DNA of 64,000 bases from Clostridiales bacterium (lineage in GTDB: Bacteria > Bacillota > Clostridia > Christensenellales > Aristaeellaceae): assembly GCA_004554085.1 (NCBI GenBank), contig SFNY01000021.1, forward strand, positions 1-64,000, in the 5' to 3' direction. Shown one piece after another: positions 42,160 to 51,615 of this stretch. Within the stretch, counting starts at the first letter, position 1, and each line of letters begins with the position of its first letter. A program made the position numbers and the translations under genes. The notes beneath the pieces were generated by a model. It searched no databases, had not been told where the DNA came from, and worked only from the letters and a program-made list of their open reading frames with translations.

Positions 42160-42189
42160 ATTGTAACACGCCGTCTCCGCCTGCGTCAA
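42160..42189 (-). promoter_or_regulatory. Promoter of the pnp-deaminase-mtnA operon
   Basis: On the minus strand TTGACG (42189-42184), 18 bp and TACAAT (42165-42160), with extended TG. The leader of about 50 nt holds a small GC hairpin (GCCCG/CGGGC). Confidence 0.75.
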
Positions 42190-42252
42190 CGCTGCAAACG
42201 TTGGTTCCCTGTGCAAAAACGCGAAAATATGAAGGCTCAACTAAAATATAAC

Positions 42253-42281
42253 TGGACATTCCGTGCTTGCTATGCTAAGAT
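42253..42281 (+). promoter_or_regulatory. Promoter of the BMP transporter operon
   Basis: TGGACA (42253-42258), 17 bp and TAAGAT (42276-42281) with an extended TGC. The leader of about 95 nt shows no purine riboswitch core. Confidence 0.65.
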
Positions 42282-42385
42282 AAATACGAATAGTTGTGGT
42301 TATTCCGCTTGAAATGTTCGGATCATGCTGCATTTGAAGCCGTACGGCTTTGAATAAATACCTTTCCAAAAGGAGCTACAGTATC

Positions 42386-43402
42386 ATGAAGAAACTGGCA
42401 TCTTTCCTGGTCGTGCTTGCCCTGGTTCTGACCCTGGCTTCCTCCGCGATGGCGGAGGGCGAGAAGGTCGCCGTCATCTGCGACCCCGTCGGCACCAACA
42501 TGTTCCTGACCCAGGCCGTGGATATGGCCAAGGATCTGCAGGAGACCTACGGCTACACCCTGAGCCTGATGGAGTGCTCTGACACCGACGAGTGGCAGTC
42601 CAACTACCGCGCCGCCGTGGCCGAGGGCTACGATCTCATCATCGGCGTGGGCTGGCAGTCCGGCGAGCTGGCCAACGAAATGGCCACCGAGTATCCGGAT
42701 GCCTGCAAGTATGCCGTCATCGACACCGACGCCGGCAACGAGAACGTCATGTCCATCTCCTACAACGAGGAGCAGGCCGCCTATCTGATGGGCGTCATGG
42801 CCGGCATGGCCTTCCCGGAGAGCGATCTGTACGGCTACATCGGCTGCTTCGAGGGCGGCGGATCCTTCAAGTATCGCTGGGGCTTCTGCGAGGGCGTTCG
42901 CAGCGTGAACCCCGATGCACAGTTCATCTTCAACTTCACCAACAGCTATACCGACACCGCGCTGCCCTTTGAGTACGCCAAGCAGCAGGCCGCCGCAGGC
43001 GCGACCTACATCTTCGGCGGCGCAGCAGCCGGCAACGAGGGCATCTTCCAGGCCGCTCTGGAGCTGGCCGAGGCAGGCACCCCCATCTATTCCATCGCGC
43101 AGGACGCCGACGCCACCACGCCGGACAACCCCTACATCATCTCTGCCCAGCTGAAGAACACCGGCGTCTCCATGCAGCAGGTGATCGATGCTTACTTCAA
43201 TGACGCCTGGACCACCGGCCTGATCGTCTCCAACCTCATGGACGGCGGCATCGGCGCGACCCACATCACCAACGAGGGCAACTACCTCAACGCCGACATC
43301 ATGACCGAGGAAGTCATCGCCGGCTGCCAGGCCGTCGTCGATCAGATCGTCTCCGGCGAGCTGGTGCTGGTTCTGCCCGCCATGGAGGACTACGAGTTCT
43401 AA
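42386..43402 (+). CDS. BMP-family ABC transporter substrate-binding protein
   Basis: A 338-residue exported binding protein of the Bmp/Med/PnrA family. The signal peptide is MKKLASFLVVLALVLTLASS with probable cleavage after AMA; there is no lipobox Cys, which is unusual for a Gram-positive binding protein. NYRAAVAEGYDLIIGVGWQ and YNEEQAAYLMGVMAG are family text. Members bind purine nucleosides. AAAAGGAGC precedes the ATG at 42386. It starts the four-gene importer divergent from the nucleoside phosphorylase operon. Confidence 0.9.
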   Translation: MKKLASFLVVLALVLTLASSAMAEGEKVAVICDPVGTNMFLTQAVDMAKDLQETYGYTLSLMECSDTDEWQSNYRAAVAEGYDLIIGVGWQSGELANEMATEYPDACKYAVIDTDAGNENVMSISYNEEQAAYLMGVMAGMAFPESDLYGYIGCFEGGGSFKYRWGFCEGVRSVNPDAQFIFNFTNSYTDTALPFEYAKQQAAAGATYIFGGAAAGNEGIFQAALELAEAGTPIYSIAQDADATTPDNPYIISAQLKNTGVSMQQVIDAYFNDAWTTGLIVSNLMDGGIGATHITNEGNYLNADIMTEEVIAGCQAVVDQIVSGELVLVLPAMEDYEF

Positions 43403-43415
43403 TTCCCACATTTCG

Positions 43416-43450
43416 CCAGCCCTTTGGCTCCCTTCCAAAGGGCTGGTTCT
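43416..43450 (+). terminator. Attenuating hairpin after the binding-protein gene
   Basis: A perfect 12-bp stem (CCAGCCCTTTGG with CCAAAGGGCTGG) followed by TTCTT, between the binding-protein and ATPase genes. It probably sets the excess of binding protein over transporter. Confidence 0.8.
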
Positions 43451-43533
43451 TCAATGAATGGCCGACGAGCGATCGCCGGACATCTTTTTGCCCGGCACAC
43501 CCAGGCCTTCAATTGGAACGAGGAGCGATATCC

Positions 43534-45039
43534 ATGATCTTTGAAATGCGAAACATCGTGAAGATGTACGACAATCTTTGCGCCAACGACAACGTCAGCC
43601 TCCACCTCAATCGCGGCGAGATCCTCGCCATCGTCGGCGAAAACGGCGCCGGCAAATCCACGATCATGAAGATTCTCTACGGACTGGTCAAGCCGACCTC
43701 CGGCGAGATCTACGTCAACGGAAAGCTTATGCATTTCCGCACCCCCTCCGACGCGATGGCCGCGGGCATCGGCATGGTGCAGCAGCACTTTATGCTCTTC
43801 GAGCAGATGACCGTGGCGGAGAACATCGTATTCAAGAACGAAATTCACAGGGGCCCGTTCATGGACATGAAAAAGACCATCGAGACGGTTCAGGCCCTTT
43901 CCGATAAATATCAGCTGAAGATCGATCCCCGCGCGAAGATCGCCGATTGTCCGGTGGGCCTGCGCCAGCGCGTGGAGATCCTGAAGGTGCTGTACCAGAG
44001 CGCCGAGATCATCATCTTCGACGAGCCCAGCGCGGTGCTGACCCCCCTGGAGGTGGATGCGCTGCTGGAGACCATGAAGCAGCTGGCCGCCGCAGGCAAG
44101 AGCATCGTCATCATCACCCACAAGCTGCAGGAGGTCATGAACGTCTCCGACCGCGTGTACGTCATGCGGCAGGGCAAGGTGGTGGCCGAGCGCATGACCA
44201 AAGACACCAACATGGAGGAGCTGGCCTACCTGATGGTGGGCCGCCAGATCGTCAACAGCGACATCAAGCCCATCGAGGCCACCCGCACGCTGCTGGAGAC
44301 GAAGGGCCTCAGGTTCATCGAGGACGGCCGCGAGGTGCTCAAGGGCATCGACATCCACGTCAACGCCGGCGAGATCGTCGGCATCGCGGGCGTATCCGGC
44401 AACGGCCAGTCCGAGCTGATCAACTGCATCACCGGCCTTGCCAAGTCCTCCGCTGGACAGGTGCTGGTGCAGGGCAAGGACGTGACCAACCGCCCGGTGC
44501 GGGAGATCCGCAACGCGGGCCTGGCCCACGTCTCCGAGGACCGCTACGTCTGGGGCAGCGCCACCGAGGGCATGCTGGAGGAGAACACGCTGATGTGCCG
44601 CGAGGATCAGCAGCCGTTTTCGAAGAAGGGCCTGATTCACCAGAAGAAGATTCGCGAATACGCCCGCAAGCTGATTTCCGACTTCGGCGTGAAGGCGTCC
44701 TCGTCCACCCAGAAGATGCGCGAGCTCTCCGGCGGCAACGCACAGAAGCTGATCGTCGCCCGCGAGATGAGTCTGGACACGCCGGTACTGATCTGCTGCG
44801 AGCCGACGCGCGGCGTGGACATCGGCGCCATGGAGGCCATCCACGAGCGCATGATCGAGCGGCGCGAAAAGGGCGCGGCGGTGCTGCTGGTCTCCTCGGA
44901 GCTGACCGAGATCATGAGCCTCTCGGATCGCATCTACGTCATCTACGAAGGCCGAATCAACGGCGAATTCAAGCGCAACAGCATGGACGACAAGCGGCTC
45001 GGCTTGCTGATGGTGGGAGGTTCGATCGAAAATGAATGA
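43534..45039 (+). CDS. Nucleoside-type ABC transporter, double ATPase
   Basis: A 501-residue protein with two ABC ATPase domains, as in sugar (RbsA) and BMP-linked (YufO) importers. The first has Walker A GENGAGKST near residue 36 and a degenerate signature VGLRQRVEILK. The second has a degenerate Walker A (GVSGNGQSE) and a full LSGGNAQKL signature. AGGAG is 8 bp before the ATG at 43534. The end overlaps the next gene by 8 bp. Confidence 0.92.
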   Translation: MIFEMRNIVKMYDNLCANDNVSLHLNRGEILAIVGENGAGKSTIMKILYGLVKPTSGEIYVNGKLMHFRTPSDAMAAGIGMVQQHFMLFEQMTVAENIVFKNEIHRGPFMDMKKTIETVQALSDKYQLKIDPRAKIADCPVGLRQRVEILKVLYQSAEIIIFDEPSAVLTPLEVDALLETMKQLAAAGKSIVIITHKLQEVMNVSDRVYVMRQGKVVAERMTKDTNMEELAYLMVGRQIVNSDIKPIEATRTLLETKGLRFIEDGREVLKGIDIHVNAGEIVGIAGVSGNGQSELINCITGLAKSSAGQVLVQGKDVTNRPVREIRNAGLAHVSEDRYVWGSATEGMLEENTLMCREDQQPFSKKGLIHQKKIREYARKLISDFGVKASSSTQKMRELSGGNAQKLIVAREMSLDTPVLICCEPTRGVDIGAMEAIHERMIERREKGAAVLLVSSELTEIMSLSDRIYVIYEGRINGEFKRNSMDDKRLGLLMVGGSIENE

Positions 45040-46126
45040 GAATCGGAACTGGAAGAAGTCCCTGGGCAACATCGCCGACTCCTTCTCGCAGCCGCTGGTC
45101 GCCGTGCTGATCAGCCTGCTGCTGGGCGCGGTGGTCATCATCATCTGCGGTGAGAACGTGTTCACTGCCTATGGCGCGATGATCCGGGGTGCGTTCGGCA
45201 ACAGCTTCTACATCAACGACACCCTCAAGCGCGCCACGCCCATCATCATGGGCGGCCTGGCGGTGTGCATCGCCTGGAGATCCGGCTACGAGGCCATGGG
45301 CGGCGAGGGCCAGATGATCCTGGGCGCGTTCTGCTCTGCGCTGATCGCCTACTACCTGCCGCTGCCGGGCGTGCTGCGCGTGATCGTGGCCATCCTGGCG
45401 GCAGGCGTGGCGGGCGCGCTGTACTCGGCCTTCTCCGGCTGGCTCTACGAGCGCTTCGAGGTCACCTTCATCATCTCCACGCTGATGATGAACTATATCG
45501 CCAACAACTTCGCAAGCTACATGACCAACTACGTGGTCAAGGATCCCACCGCCCTGGACGTAAACGCCATCCAGACCGGCAAGATCGCGACCGAAGCGCG
45601 CATCCCGGCCATCTTCTCCGGCTCGGTGCACTGGGGCTTCGTGTTCGCCCTGATCGCCGTGGCCATCACCTACTTCCTGTTCAAAAAGACCACCTTCGGC
45701 TACAAGTCCCGTATGAACGGCCTGAACGCGCGCTTCGCCCTCTACGGCGGCATCAACGCCCGGCGAATGCTGTATCTGGTGCTGATCCTCTCCGGCATGA
45801 TGGCGGGCCTGGGCGGCGCATTCGAGGCGCTGGGCTCCAAATACCGCTACATCGACCAGATGATCTTCACCACCGGCTACGCCTGGAGCGGCATGGTCGC
45901 GGCACTGCTGGCCAACTTCAACCCCATTGGCACGGCGGTGGCCTCGATCCTTCTGGCTGGACTTTCCACCGGCGGCAGCGCCATGCAGCGCAGCACCATC
46001 ATCCCGGTGGAGGTTTGCAACATGATCGAGGGCATCATCACGCTGCTGATGTCCGTGCGCCTGATTCGCATCGCGCAGAGGAATCACAAGTCCCGCAAGG
46101 CCTGGAAGGAGGTCGGCAAGGCATGA
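45032..46126 (+). CDS. Nucleoside-type ABC permease 1 (YufP-like)
   Basis: A 364-residue permease of the BPD_transp_2 family, with about 10 hydrophobic segments. The conserved WRSGYEAMGGEGQM and MAGLGGAFE are typical of BMP-linked permeases. It overlaps the ATPase gene by 8 bp and the next permease by 4 bp (ATGA). Confidence 0.9.
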   Translation: MNENRNWKKSLGNIADSFSQPLVAVLISLLLGAVVIIICGENVFTAYGAMIRGAFGNSFYINDTLKRATPIIMGGLAVCIAWRSGYEAMGGEGQMILGAFCSALIAYYLPLPGVLRVIVAILAAGVAGALYSAFSGWLYERFEVTFIISTLMMNYIANNFASYMTNYVVKDPTALDVNAIQTGKIATEARIPAIFSGSVHWGFVFALIAVAITYFLFKKTTFGYKSRMNGLNARFALYGGINARRMLYLVLILSGMMAGLGGAFEALGSKYRYIDQMIFTTGYAWSGMVAALLANFNPIGTAVASILLAGLSTGGSAMQRSTIIPVEVCNMIEGIITLLMSVRLIRIAQRNHKSRKAWKEVGKA

Positions 46127-47040
46127 CCATCAGCATCGAATATCTCGCATCCGTATTTGCAACCGTCATCCGACAGACCTCGCCGATTCTGCTGGTCGCG
46201 CTTTGCGCCGGCGTATGCTCCAAGGTCAAGGTGTTCAACATCGCTCTGGAGGGCACGCTGCTGATCAGCGCGTTCTTCGCCTTCCTCACCCAGTACTTCG
46301 TGCGCAACATCTGGCTGTCCGTGCTGGTGGCCATGGCGGTTGCGATGCTGACTACCTTCATCATGTCCTTCTTCATCGTCAAACTCAAGGGCCAACCGAT
46401 GATCGTGGGCATGGCCATCAACACCTTCGCGCTGGGCTTCACCACCTTCCTGCTGTCCATGATCTTCAACACCAAGGGAACGGTGACCGATCCCACGCTG
46501 AAGGGCCTGCCGAAGATCACGCTGCCCGTCATCAAGGACATCCCCGTGGTGAGCACCATGTTCTCCTCGCTGACGATCATCGACTACGCGGCCTTCGTGC
46601 TGGCGGTGGTGATGTACGTCATCATGTACAAGACCGTCATCGGCTTCCGCCTGCGCGCCATCGGCGTGAACAAGAGCGCCGCCAGTTCGCTGGGCGTGAA
46701 CGTTGAGCGCTACCAGATCGTCGCCACCACGCTGTCCGGTTCGATGATCGGCCTGGCCGGCTGCCTGCTGTCGCTGGGCTCGGTCACGCTGTTCATCCAG
46801 AACATCTCCGCCGCGCGCGGCTACGTGGCGCTTGCGGCGAACAACCTCTGCCAGGGCCATCCCCTGGGCTGCCTGCTGTCCAGCGCGCTGTTCGGCTTCA
46901 CCAAGGCGCTGGCCCAGGTACTGCAGAACACCGCCATCAAGCAGCAGCTGCTGGAGTGCATCCCCTATATCGCGACCATCGTGGCCATGGCGGTCTACAA
47001 TGCCATCGCCAAGCGCCGCGCGAAGGGACTCAGGCGCTGA
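46123..47040 (+). CDS. Nucleoside-type ABC permease 2 (YufQ-like)
   Basis: A 305-residue second permease of the same family, with VFNIALEGTLLISAF near the N-terminus (the conserved N-x-A-x-EG) and SMIGLAGCLLSLG. The ATG at 46123 follows GGAAGGAGG and overlaps the previous stop; the same frame is open much further upstream but lies inside permease 1. With its partner it forms the membrane channel. Confidence 0.9.
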   Translation: MTISIEYLASVFATVIRQTSPILLVALCAGVCSKVKVFNIALEGTLLISAFFAFLTQYFVRNIWLSVLVAMAVAMLTTFIMSFFIVKLKGQPMIVGMAINTFALGFTTFLLSMIFNTKGTVTDPTLKGLPKITLPVIKDIPVVSTMFSSLTIIDYAAFVLAVVMYVIMYKTVIGFRLRAIGVNKSAASSLGVNVERYQIVATTLSGSMIGLAGCLLSLGSVTLFIQNISAARGYVALAANNLCQGHPLGCLLSSALFGFTKALAQVLQNTAIKQQLLECIPYIATIVAMAVYNAIAKRRAKGLRR

Positions 47041-47121
47041 TCCAACGGGGGAGTCCGATCGCAGAACCGCCTCCGCTCTGCCGGAGAGAAGAAGAGGATT
47101 CCGTCAGGAAAGGGAATCGCG

Positions 47122-47152
47122 GCCCGCTCCAAGCAAAAGGGGCGGGCTATTT
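47122..47152 (+). terminator. Terminator of the BMP transporter operon
   Basis: A 9-bp stem (GCCCGCTCC with GGGGCGGGC, one G-U) and TATTT. The remaining 340 bp to the oppB start are AT-richer; I see a small hairpin (GATGG/CCATC near 47260-47282) and the opp promoter, but no gene. Confidence 0.7.
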
Positions 47153-47365
47153 GCTGGAAACTGCATACATTTGCAGAATCCGGGTCAAAATGTGCAACTG
47201 GCATGCGGCTGAAATGAGCTATGTGAATTAAAATTTGACCTCTGCTTGATCCTCTGTTCGATGGATTTGCAGCAAACCATCCAAAAATCGCAAAAAAACC
47301 CTATAGAATTGTTGGAAATACGATAAATTCACAAAAATGAAACATAGAGTAAACGCATACAAACT

Positions 47366-47394
47366 TATAAGCTTCGGCGTATGATGGTACAATT
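47366..47394 (+). promoter_or_regulatory. Promoter of the peptide transporter operon
   Basis: TTATAA (47366-47371), 17 bp and TACAAT (47389-47394) with an extended TGG. The -35 is weak. Confidence 0.55.
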
Positions 47395-47496
47395 AAGACT
47401 ATGATTGTAAGCGATGGGTGCGATGTGCACAGATCGCAATGAAAGCCGGTCTCTCCTGCATTGTCGGGGAAGGGCGGCGTGTAAGGTGGTATGACG

Positions 47497-48426
47497 ATGA
47501 GTTCCAAGACGATGTTCTACATTCTGAAGCGCGTGCTTCTGGCGATCCTGACCATTTGGATCGTCATCACCATCACTTTCTTTGTGATGCATGCGGTTCC
47601 GGGCGGCCCCTTCATGAGTGAAAAGGCCATCAGCAAGGAGGCGCAGGCGGCGCTGGAGGCCAAGTACGGGCTGGACAAGCCCCTGGGCGAGCAGTACGTG
47701 ACGTATCTGAAGGATGTTGTCACGCGCTTCGACTTCGGCCCGTCGCTGAAGCAGCGCGGACGGCAGGTCAACGACATCATTTACGACGGTCTTCGCACCT
47801 CCGCCAAGCTGGGCCTCATTGCGGCGGCGCTTGCAGCGGTGCTGGGCATCGTGCTGGGTGCGGTGGCCGCGCTGCGCCGCAACACCGTGCTGGACAAGTT
47901 CATCATGGTGCTGACGACGGCCTTCATCTCCATGCCCTCGTTCATCATGGGCTCCTTCCTGCTTTTGTTCCTGTCGGTGAAGCTGGGCTGGTTCCCGGCC
48001 AACGGCTCCACGACGGCGGGCCTGGTACTGCCGGTGGTGACGCTTTCGCTGTCGCCCATGGCGAACATCACCCGACTGACCCGCTCCTCCATGCTGGACG
48101 TGCTGGGGCAGGACTACATCCGTACCGCCCGGGCCAAGGGCGTGTCCGGACAGAAGATTATCTTCGGCCATGCGCTGAAGAACTCCCTGATCCCCGTGCT
48201 CACCTATGTCGGGCCGATGCTGGCGTTCATCGTCACCGGTTCCATGGTGGTGGAGCAGATCTTTGCAGTGCCGGGCATCGGCCGCCAGTTCGTGTCCAGC
48301 ATCACCAATCGCGACTACACCATGATCATGGGCACCACCATCGTGCTGGCGTCCCTGATCGTCGTGATGAACCTGGTGACCGACATCCTCTATAAGGTCG
48401 TCGATCCCCGCATTGACTTTGAATAA
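47497..48426 (+). CDS. oppB: Oligopeptide ABC permease OppB
   Basis: A 309-residue permease with six hydrophobic segments. The N-terminus ILKRVLLAILTIWIVITITFF and the EAA-type loop with DYIRTARAKGVSGQKI and HALKNSLIP identify the Opp/Dpp family. AAGGTGG lies 7 bp before the ATG at 47497; the ATG at 47491 is too close to it. Confidence 0.92.
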   Translation: MSSKTMFYILKRVLLAILTIWIVITITFFVMHAVPGGPFMSEKAISKEAQAALEAKYGLDKPLGEQYVTYLKDVVTRFDFGPSLKQRGRQVNDIIYDGLRTSAKLGLIAAALAAVLGIVLGAVAALRRNTVLDKFIMVLTTAFISMPSFIMGSFLLLFLSVKLGWFPANGSTTAGLVLPVVTLSLSPMANITRLTRSSMLDVLGQDYIRTARAKGVSGQKIIFGHALKNSLIPVLTYVGPMLAFIVTGSMVVEQIFAVPGIGRQFVSSITNRDYTMIMGTTIVLASLIVVMNLVTDILYKVVDPRIDFE

Positions 48427-48441
48427 AGGAGGCGAACGGAA

Positions 48442-49506
48442 ATGTTGAACCTGAATAAACCCTTCAGTCTCCAGCAGAAGCTTGATCCGGACGCCTTCCG
48501 CCCTGCAACCGAGGCGGAGAAGGAGTATATCTCCAAGATGCGTCCGTCGTCCACCTTCTTCAAGGACGGCGTAAAGCGCCTGCTGAAAAACAAGGTTGCC
48601 ACGGTGAGCATGATTCTCATCGTCATCATCACGCTGGCTTCCATCATCCTTCCCTATGTCTGGCCCTATTCCTATGACCAGATGCTGGGTCTACAGCCGG
48701 GTCGTCCGGCGGACGCATCCTACAACAACCTCGCGCCCTTCCAGTACGGCAAGTCGGAGCTCAAAAAGATTGACAACGGCGAGAGCGTGTTCCCGCACAT
48801 CTTCGGAACCGATGCCCACGGACGCGACTACTTCATCCGCGTGGTTTACGGCACGCGCATATCGCTGGCGGTCGGCTTCTTTGCCAGCATCATCGTGCTG
48901 ATCATCGGCATGACCATCGGCGCCATCGCGGGCTACTGCGGCGGCAAGGTCGACCTGATCATCATGCGCATCGTGGACATCATCTACTCGCTGCCCGACA
49001 TGCTGGTCATCATCCTCTTGTCGGTGGTGCTCAGGCAGGTCATCAATCTGGAGGGCACAATCCTTGAAAAGATCGGCTCGAACATCATTTCTATGTTCAT
49101 CGTGTTCGGCCTTCTGTACTGGGTGAGCATGGCGCGCCTGATTCGCGGCCAGATTCTCTCCCTGCGCGAGCAGGAATACGTGCTGGCGGCCCAGGCCACC
49201 GGTGCAAAGGGCAAGTGGATCATCACCAAGCACCTGCTGCCCAACTGCATCTCCGTGGTCATCATCTCCACAGCGCTGCAAATCCCCAACGCCATCTTTA
49301 CCGAGAGCTTCCTCTCCTTCCTGGGCCTTGGCGTGAACGCGCCGATGCCTTCGCTGGGCTCTCTGGCCTCCGACGCGCTCAACGGCATCACCTCCTATTC
49401 CTACCGCCTGATCTTCCCGGCGATGGTGATCTGCCTGATCGTGCTGGGCCTGAACCTGTTCGGCGACGGTCTGCGCGACGCCTTCGACCCGAAGCTCAAC
49501 GCGTGA
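48442..49506 (+). CDS. oppC: Oligopeptide ABC permease OppC
   Basis: A 354-residue partner permease. A cytoplasmic N-tail of about 45 residues precedes the first helix. FGTDAHGRDYFIRVVYGTRISL and the EAA loop EQEYVLAAQATGAKGKWI are typical (landmarks HGRDYF and TGAKG). AAAGGAGG precedes the ATG, 15 bp after oppB. Confidence 0.92.
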   Translation: MLNLNKPFSLQQKLDPDAFRPATEAEKEYISKMRPSSTFFKDGVKRLLKNKVATVSMILIVIITLASIILPYVWPYSYDQMLGLQPGRPADASYNNLAPFQYGKSELKKIDNGESVFPHIFGTDAHGRDYFIRVVYGTRISLAVGFFASIIVLIIGMTIGAIAGYCGGKVDLIIMRIVDIIYSLPDMLVIILLSVVLRQVINLEGTILEKIGSNIISMFIVFGLLYWVSMARLIRGQILSLREQEYVLAAQATGAKGKWIITKHLLPNCISVVIISTALQIPNAIFTESFLSFLGLGVNAPMPSLGSLASDALNGITSYSYRLIFPAMVICLIVLGLNLFGDGLRDAFDPKLNA

Positions 49507-49524
49507 TGAAAGGAGAGAGCGAAT

Positions 49525-50538
49525 ATGGCATTGCTTGAAGTTAAGGAACTGCGCACCTCCTTTTTTACCGATGCGGGCGAGGTGAAGGCCGTCGACGGCA
49601 TCTCCTTCCAGCTCGATCGGGGCAAGGTGCTGGGCATCGTGGGCGAATCCGGCTCCGGCAAGTCGGTCACGGCCTACTCCATCATGCAGATTCTCGCACC
49701 CACCGGCAAGATCATCGGCGGCAGCGTGAAGCTGGACGGCCAGGAGTTGGTCAACGCCGGCGAGAAGGTGCTGCGCACCGTGCGCGGTAACAAGGTTTCC
49801 ATCATCTTCCAGGATCCTATGACCAGCCTGAACCCCACCTACACCGTGGGCCATCAGCTGATGGAGGCGATTCTGCTGCACACCAAGCGCAACAAGCAGC
49901 AGGCGCGGGAGCGCGCGCTGGAGATGCTGCGGCTGGTGAACATCAATCAGCCCGAGAAGCGCCTGAAGCAGTATCCCTTTGAGCTCTCCGGCGGCATGCG
50001 CCAGAGGGTGATGATCGCCATGGCGCTGGCCTGCGAGCCGGACATCCTCATCGCGGACGAGCCTACCACGGCGCTGGACGTGACCATCCAGGCGCAGATT
50101 CTGGATCTGATGCGCGACCTTCAGAAGCAGCTGGGCATGGCCATCATCATGATTACCCACGATCTGGGCGTGGTCGCCCAGATGTGCGACGAGGTGGTCG
50201 TGATGTACGCCGGTTCCATCTGTGAGCAGGGCACGGCGGACGAAATCTTCTACAACCCCCGCCACGAGTATACCAAGGGCCTGATGCGCTCCATTCCCAC
50301 GGCCGACACCAAGGGCCAGCGCCTCCAGCCCATCACCGGCACGCCCATCGACCTGCTGAACATGCCTGCGGGCTGCCCCTTCGCACCCCGCTGCGAGTCG
50401 GCCATGAAGGTCTGCCTCAGCCAGCGCCCCGAGCGCATGCTCATCAACGACGACCACATGGCAACCTGCTGGATGAACATCAAGCAGGGCGTCGAGGATG
50501 GCACGATTACCCTGGAAGGGGGTGCGGACAATGTCTGA
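49525..50538 (+). CDS. oppD: Oligopeptide ABC ATPase OppD
   Basis: A 337-residue ATPase. Walker A is GESGSGKS near residue 40, the signature is LSGGMRQRV, and the Opp-type C-terminal extension holds the Cys-rich region (GCPFAPRCESAMKVC) found with 4Fe-4S or zinc in DppD homologues. AAAGGAGAG precedes the ATG. It overlaps oppF by 8 bp. Confidence 0.94.
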   Translation: MALLEVKELRTSFFTDAGEVKAVDGISFQLDRGKVLGIVGESGSGKSVTAYSIMQILAPTGKIIGGSVKLDGQELVNAGEKVLRTVRGNKVSIIFQDPMTSLNPTYTVGHQLMEAILLHTKRNKQQARERALEMLRLVNINQPEKRLKQYPFELSGGMRQRVMIAMALACEPDILIADEPTTALDVTIQAQILDLMRDLQKQLGMAIIMITHDLGVVAQMCDEVVVMYAGSICEQGTADEIFYNPRHEYTKGLMRSIPTADTKGQRLQPITGTPIDLLNMPAGCPFAPRCESAMKVCLSQRPERMLINDDHMATCWMNIKQGVEDGTITLEGGADNV

Positions 50539-51517
50539 AAACAAGAATCGTCCGCTCGTTGAGGTCAAGAACCTCAAGGAATACTTCGATATCAACATGG
50601 GCTTCTTCCGCTCCAAGCCCCTCAAGGCCGTGGACGACGTCTCCTTCACCATCAACAAGGGCGAGACGCTGGGCCTGGTGGGCGAGTCCGGCTGCGGCAA
50701 GACCACCGTGGGCCGCACCATCCTGCACCTGTACAAGCCCACCGCCGGCGAGGTGATCTTCGACGGCAAGCCCATCAAGACCCGGCAGGACATCCAGGAG
50801 TTCCGCAAGAAGGCCACCATGGTCTTTCAGGATCCCTACTCCTCGCTGAACCCCCGCATGACGGTCTCCGACATCGTCGGCGAGCCGCTGGACGTGCACA
50901 AGCTCTACTCCAGCAAGCAGGAGCGCCAGGAGCGCATTCTGGAGCTGATGGGTCACGTTGGCCTGAACAGCGAGCACGCCTCCCGCTATGCCCACGAGTT
51001 TTCCGGTGGCCAGCGCCAGCGCATCGGCATCGCCCGCGCCCTGGCGGTGAATCCGGAGTTCATCGTCTGCGACGAGCCCGTCTCTGCGCTGGACGTGTCC
51101 ATTCAGGCGCAGGTCATCAACATGTTTGACGACCTACAGGAGAAGCTGGGCCTGACCTACCTGTTCATTGCCCACGATCTGCTGGTGGTGCGCCACATCT
51201 CTGACCGCATCGCCGTGATGTACCTGGGCAAGATGGTGGAGCTGGCCGAGGCCAACGAAATCTACAACCATCCGCTGCATCCCTACAGCCAGTCGCTGCT
51301 GTCCGCGGTGCCGGTGCCGGATCCCAAGATCGCCCGTGCCAACCAGCGCATCGCCCTGTCCGGCGACATCCCCAGCCCGCTGAACGCGCCCTCCGGCTGC
51401 CCGTTCCGCACCCGCTGCCGCTACGCCACCGAGGCCTGCGCCCAGTCCATGCCGCCCTTTGAGGAGGTTGCGCCGGGCCACTTCGTCGCCTGCCATCGGG
51501 TGAAGGAGATCAACTGA
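50531..51517 (+). CDS. oppF: Oligopeptide ABC ATPase OppF
   Basis: A 328-residue second ATPase: Walker A GESGCGKTT, signature FSGGQRQRI, and the C-terminal GCPFRTRCRYATEAC. GGAAGGGGG precedes the ATG at 50531, which lies inside the end of oppD. Confidence 0.94.
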   Translation: MSENKNRPLVEVKNLKEYFDINMGFFRSKPLKAVDDVSFTINKGETLGLVGESGCGKTTVGRTILHLYKPTAGEVIFDGKPIKTRQDIQEFRKKATMVFQDPYSSLNPRMTVSDIVGEPLDVHKLYSSKQERQERILELMGHVGLNSEHASRYAHEFSGGQRQRIGIARALAVNPEFIVCDEPVSALDVSIQAQVINMFDDLQEKLGLTYLFIAHDLLVVRHISDRIAVMYLGKMVELAEANEIYNHPLHPYSQSLLSAVPVPDPKIARANQRIALSGDIPSPLNAPSGCPFRTRCRYATEACAQSMPPFEEVAPGHFVACHRVKEIN

Positions 51518-51586
51518 CACACAAGCGCACCGCGCGCAAATCCGAACCGCGATCCGTTTTTCGTTCGGTAAGCCTCACGAAAAAAT

Positions 51587-51615
51587 CCCCGTCAACGGTT
51601 TTACCGTTGACGGGG
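51587..51615. terminator. Perfect hairpin between oppF and oppA
   Basis: A 13-bp perfect stem (CCCCGTCAACGGT with ACCGTTGACGGGG) and a TTT loop. It is preceded by AAAAAA and lacks a T-run downstream, so on the plus strand it may be an RNA-stability or processing element rather than a true terminator. Confidence 0.6.

Noticed and set aside
42282..42385. Purine riboswitch in the BMP operon leader
   Set aside because: No purine aptamer core or matching three-way junction loops.
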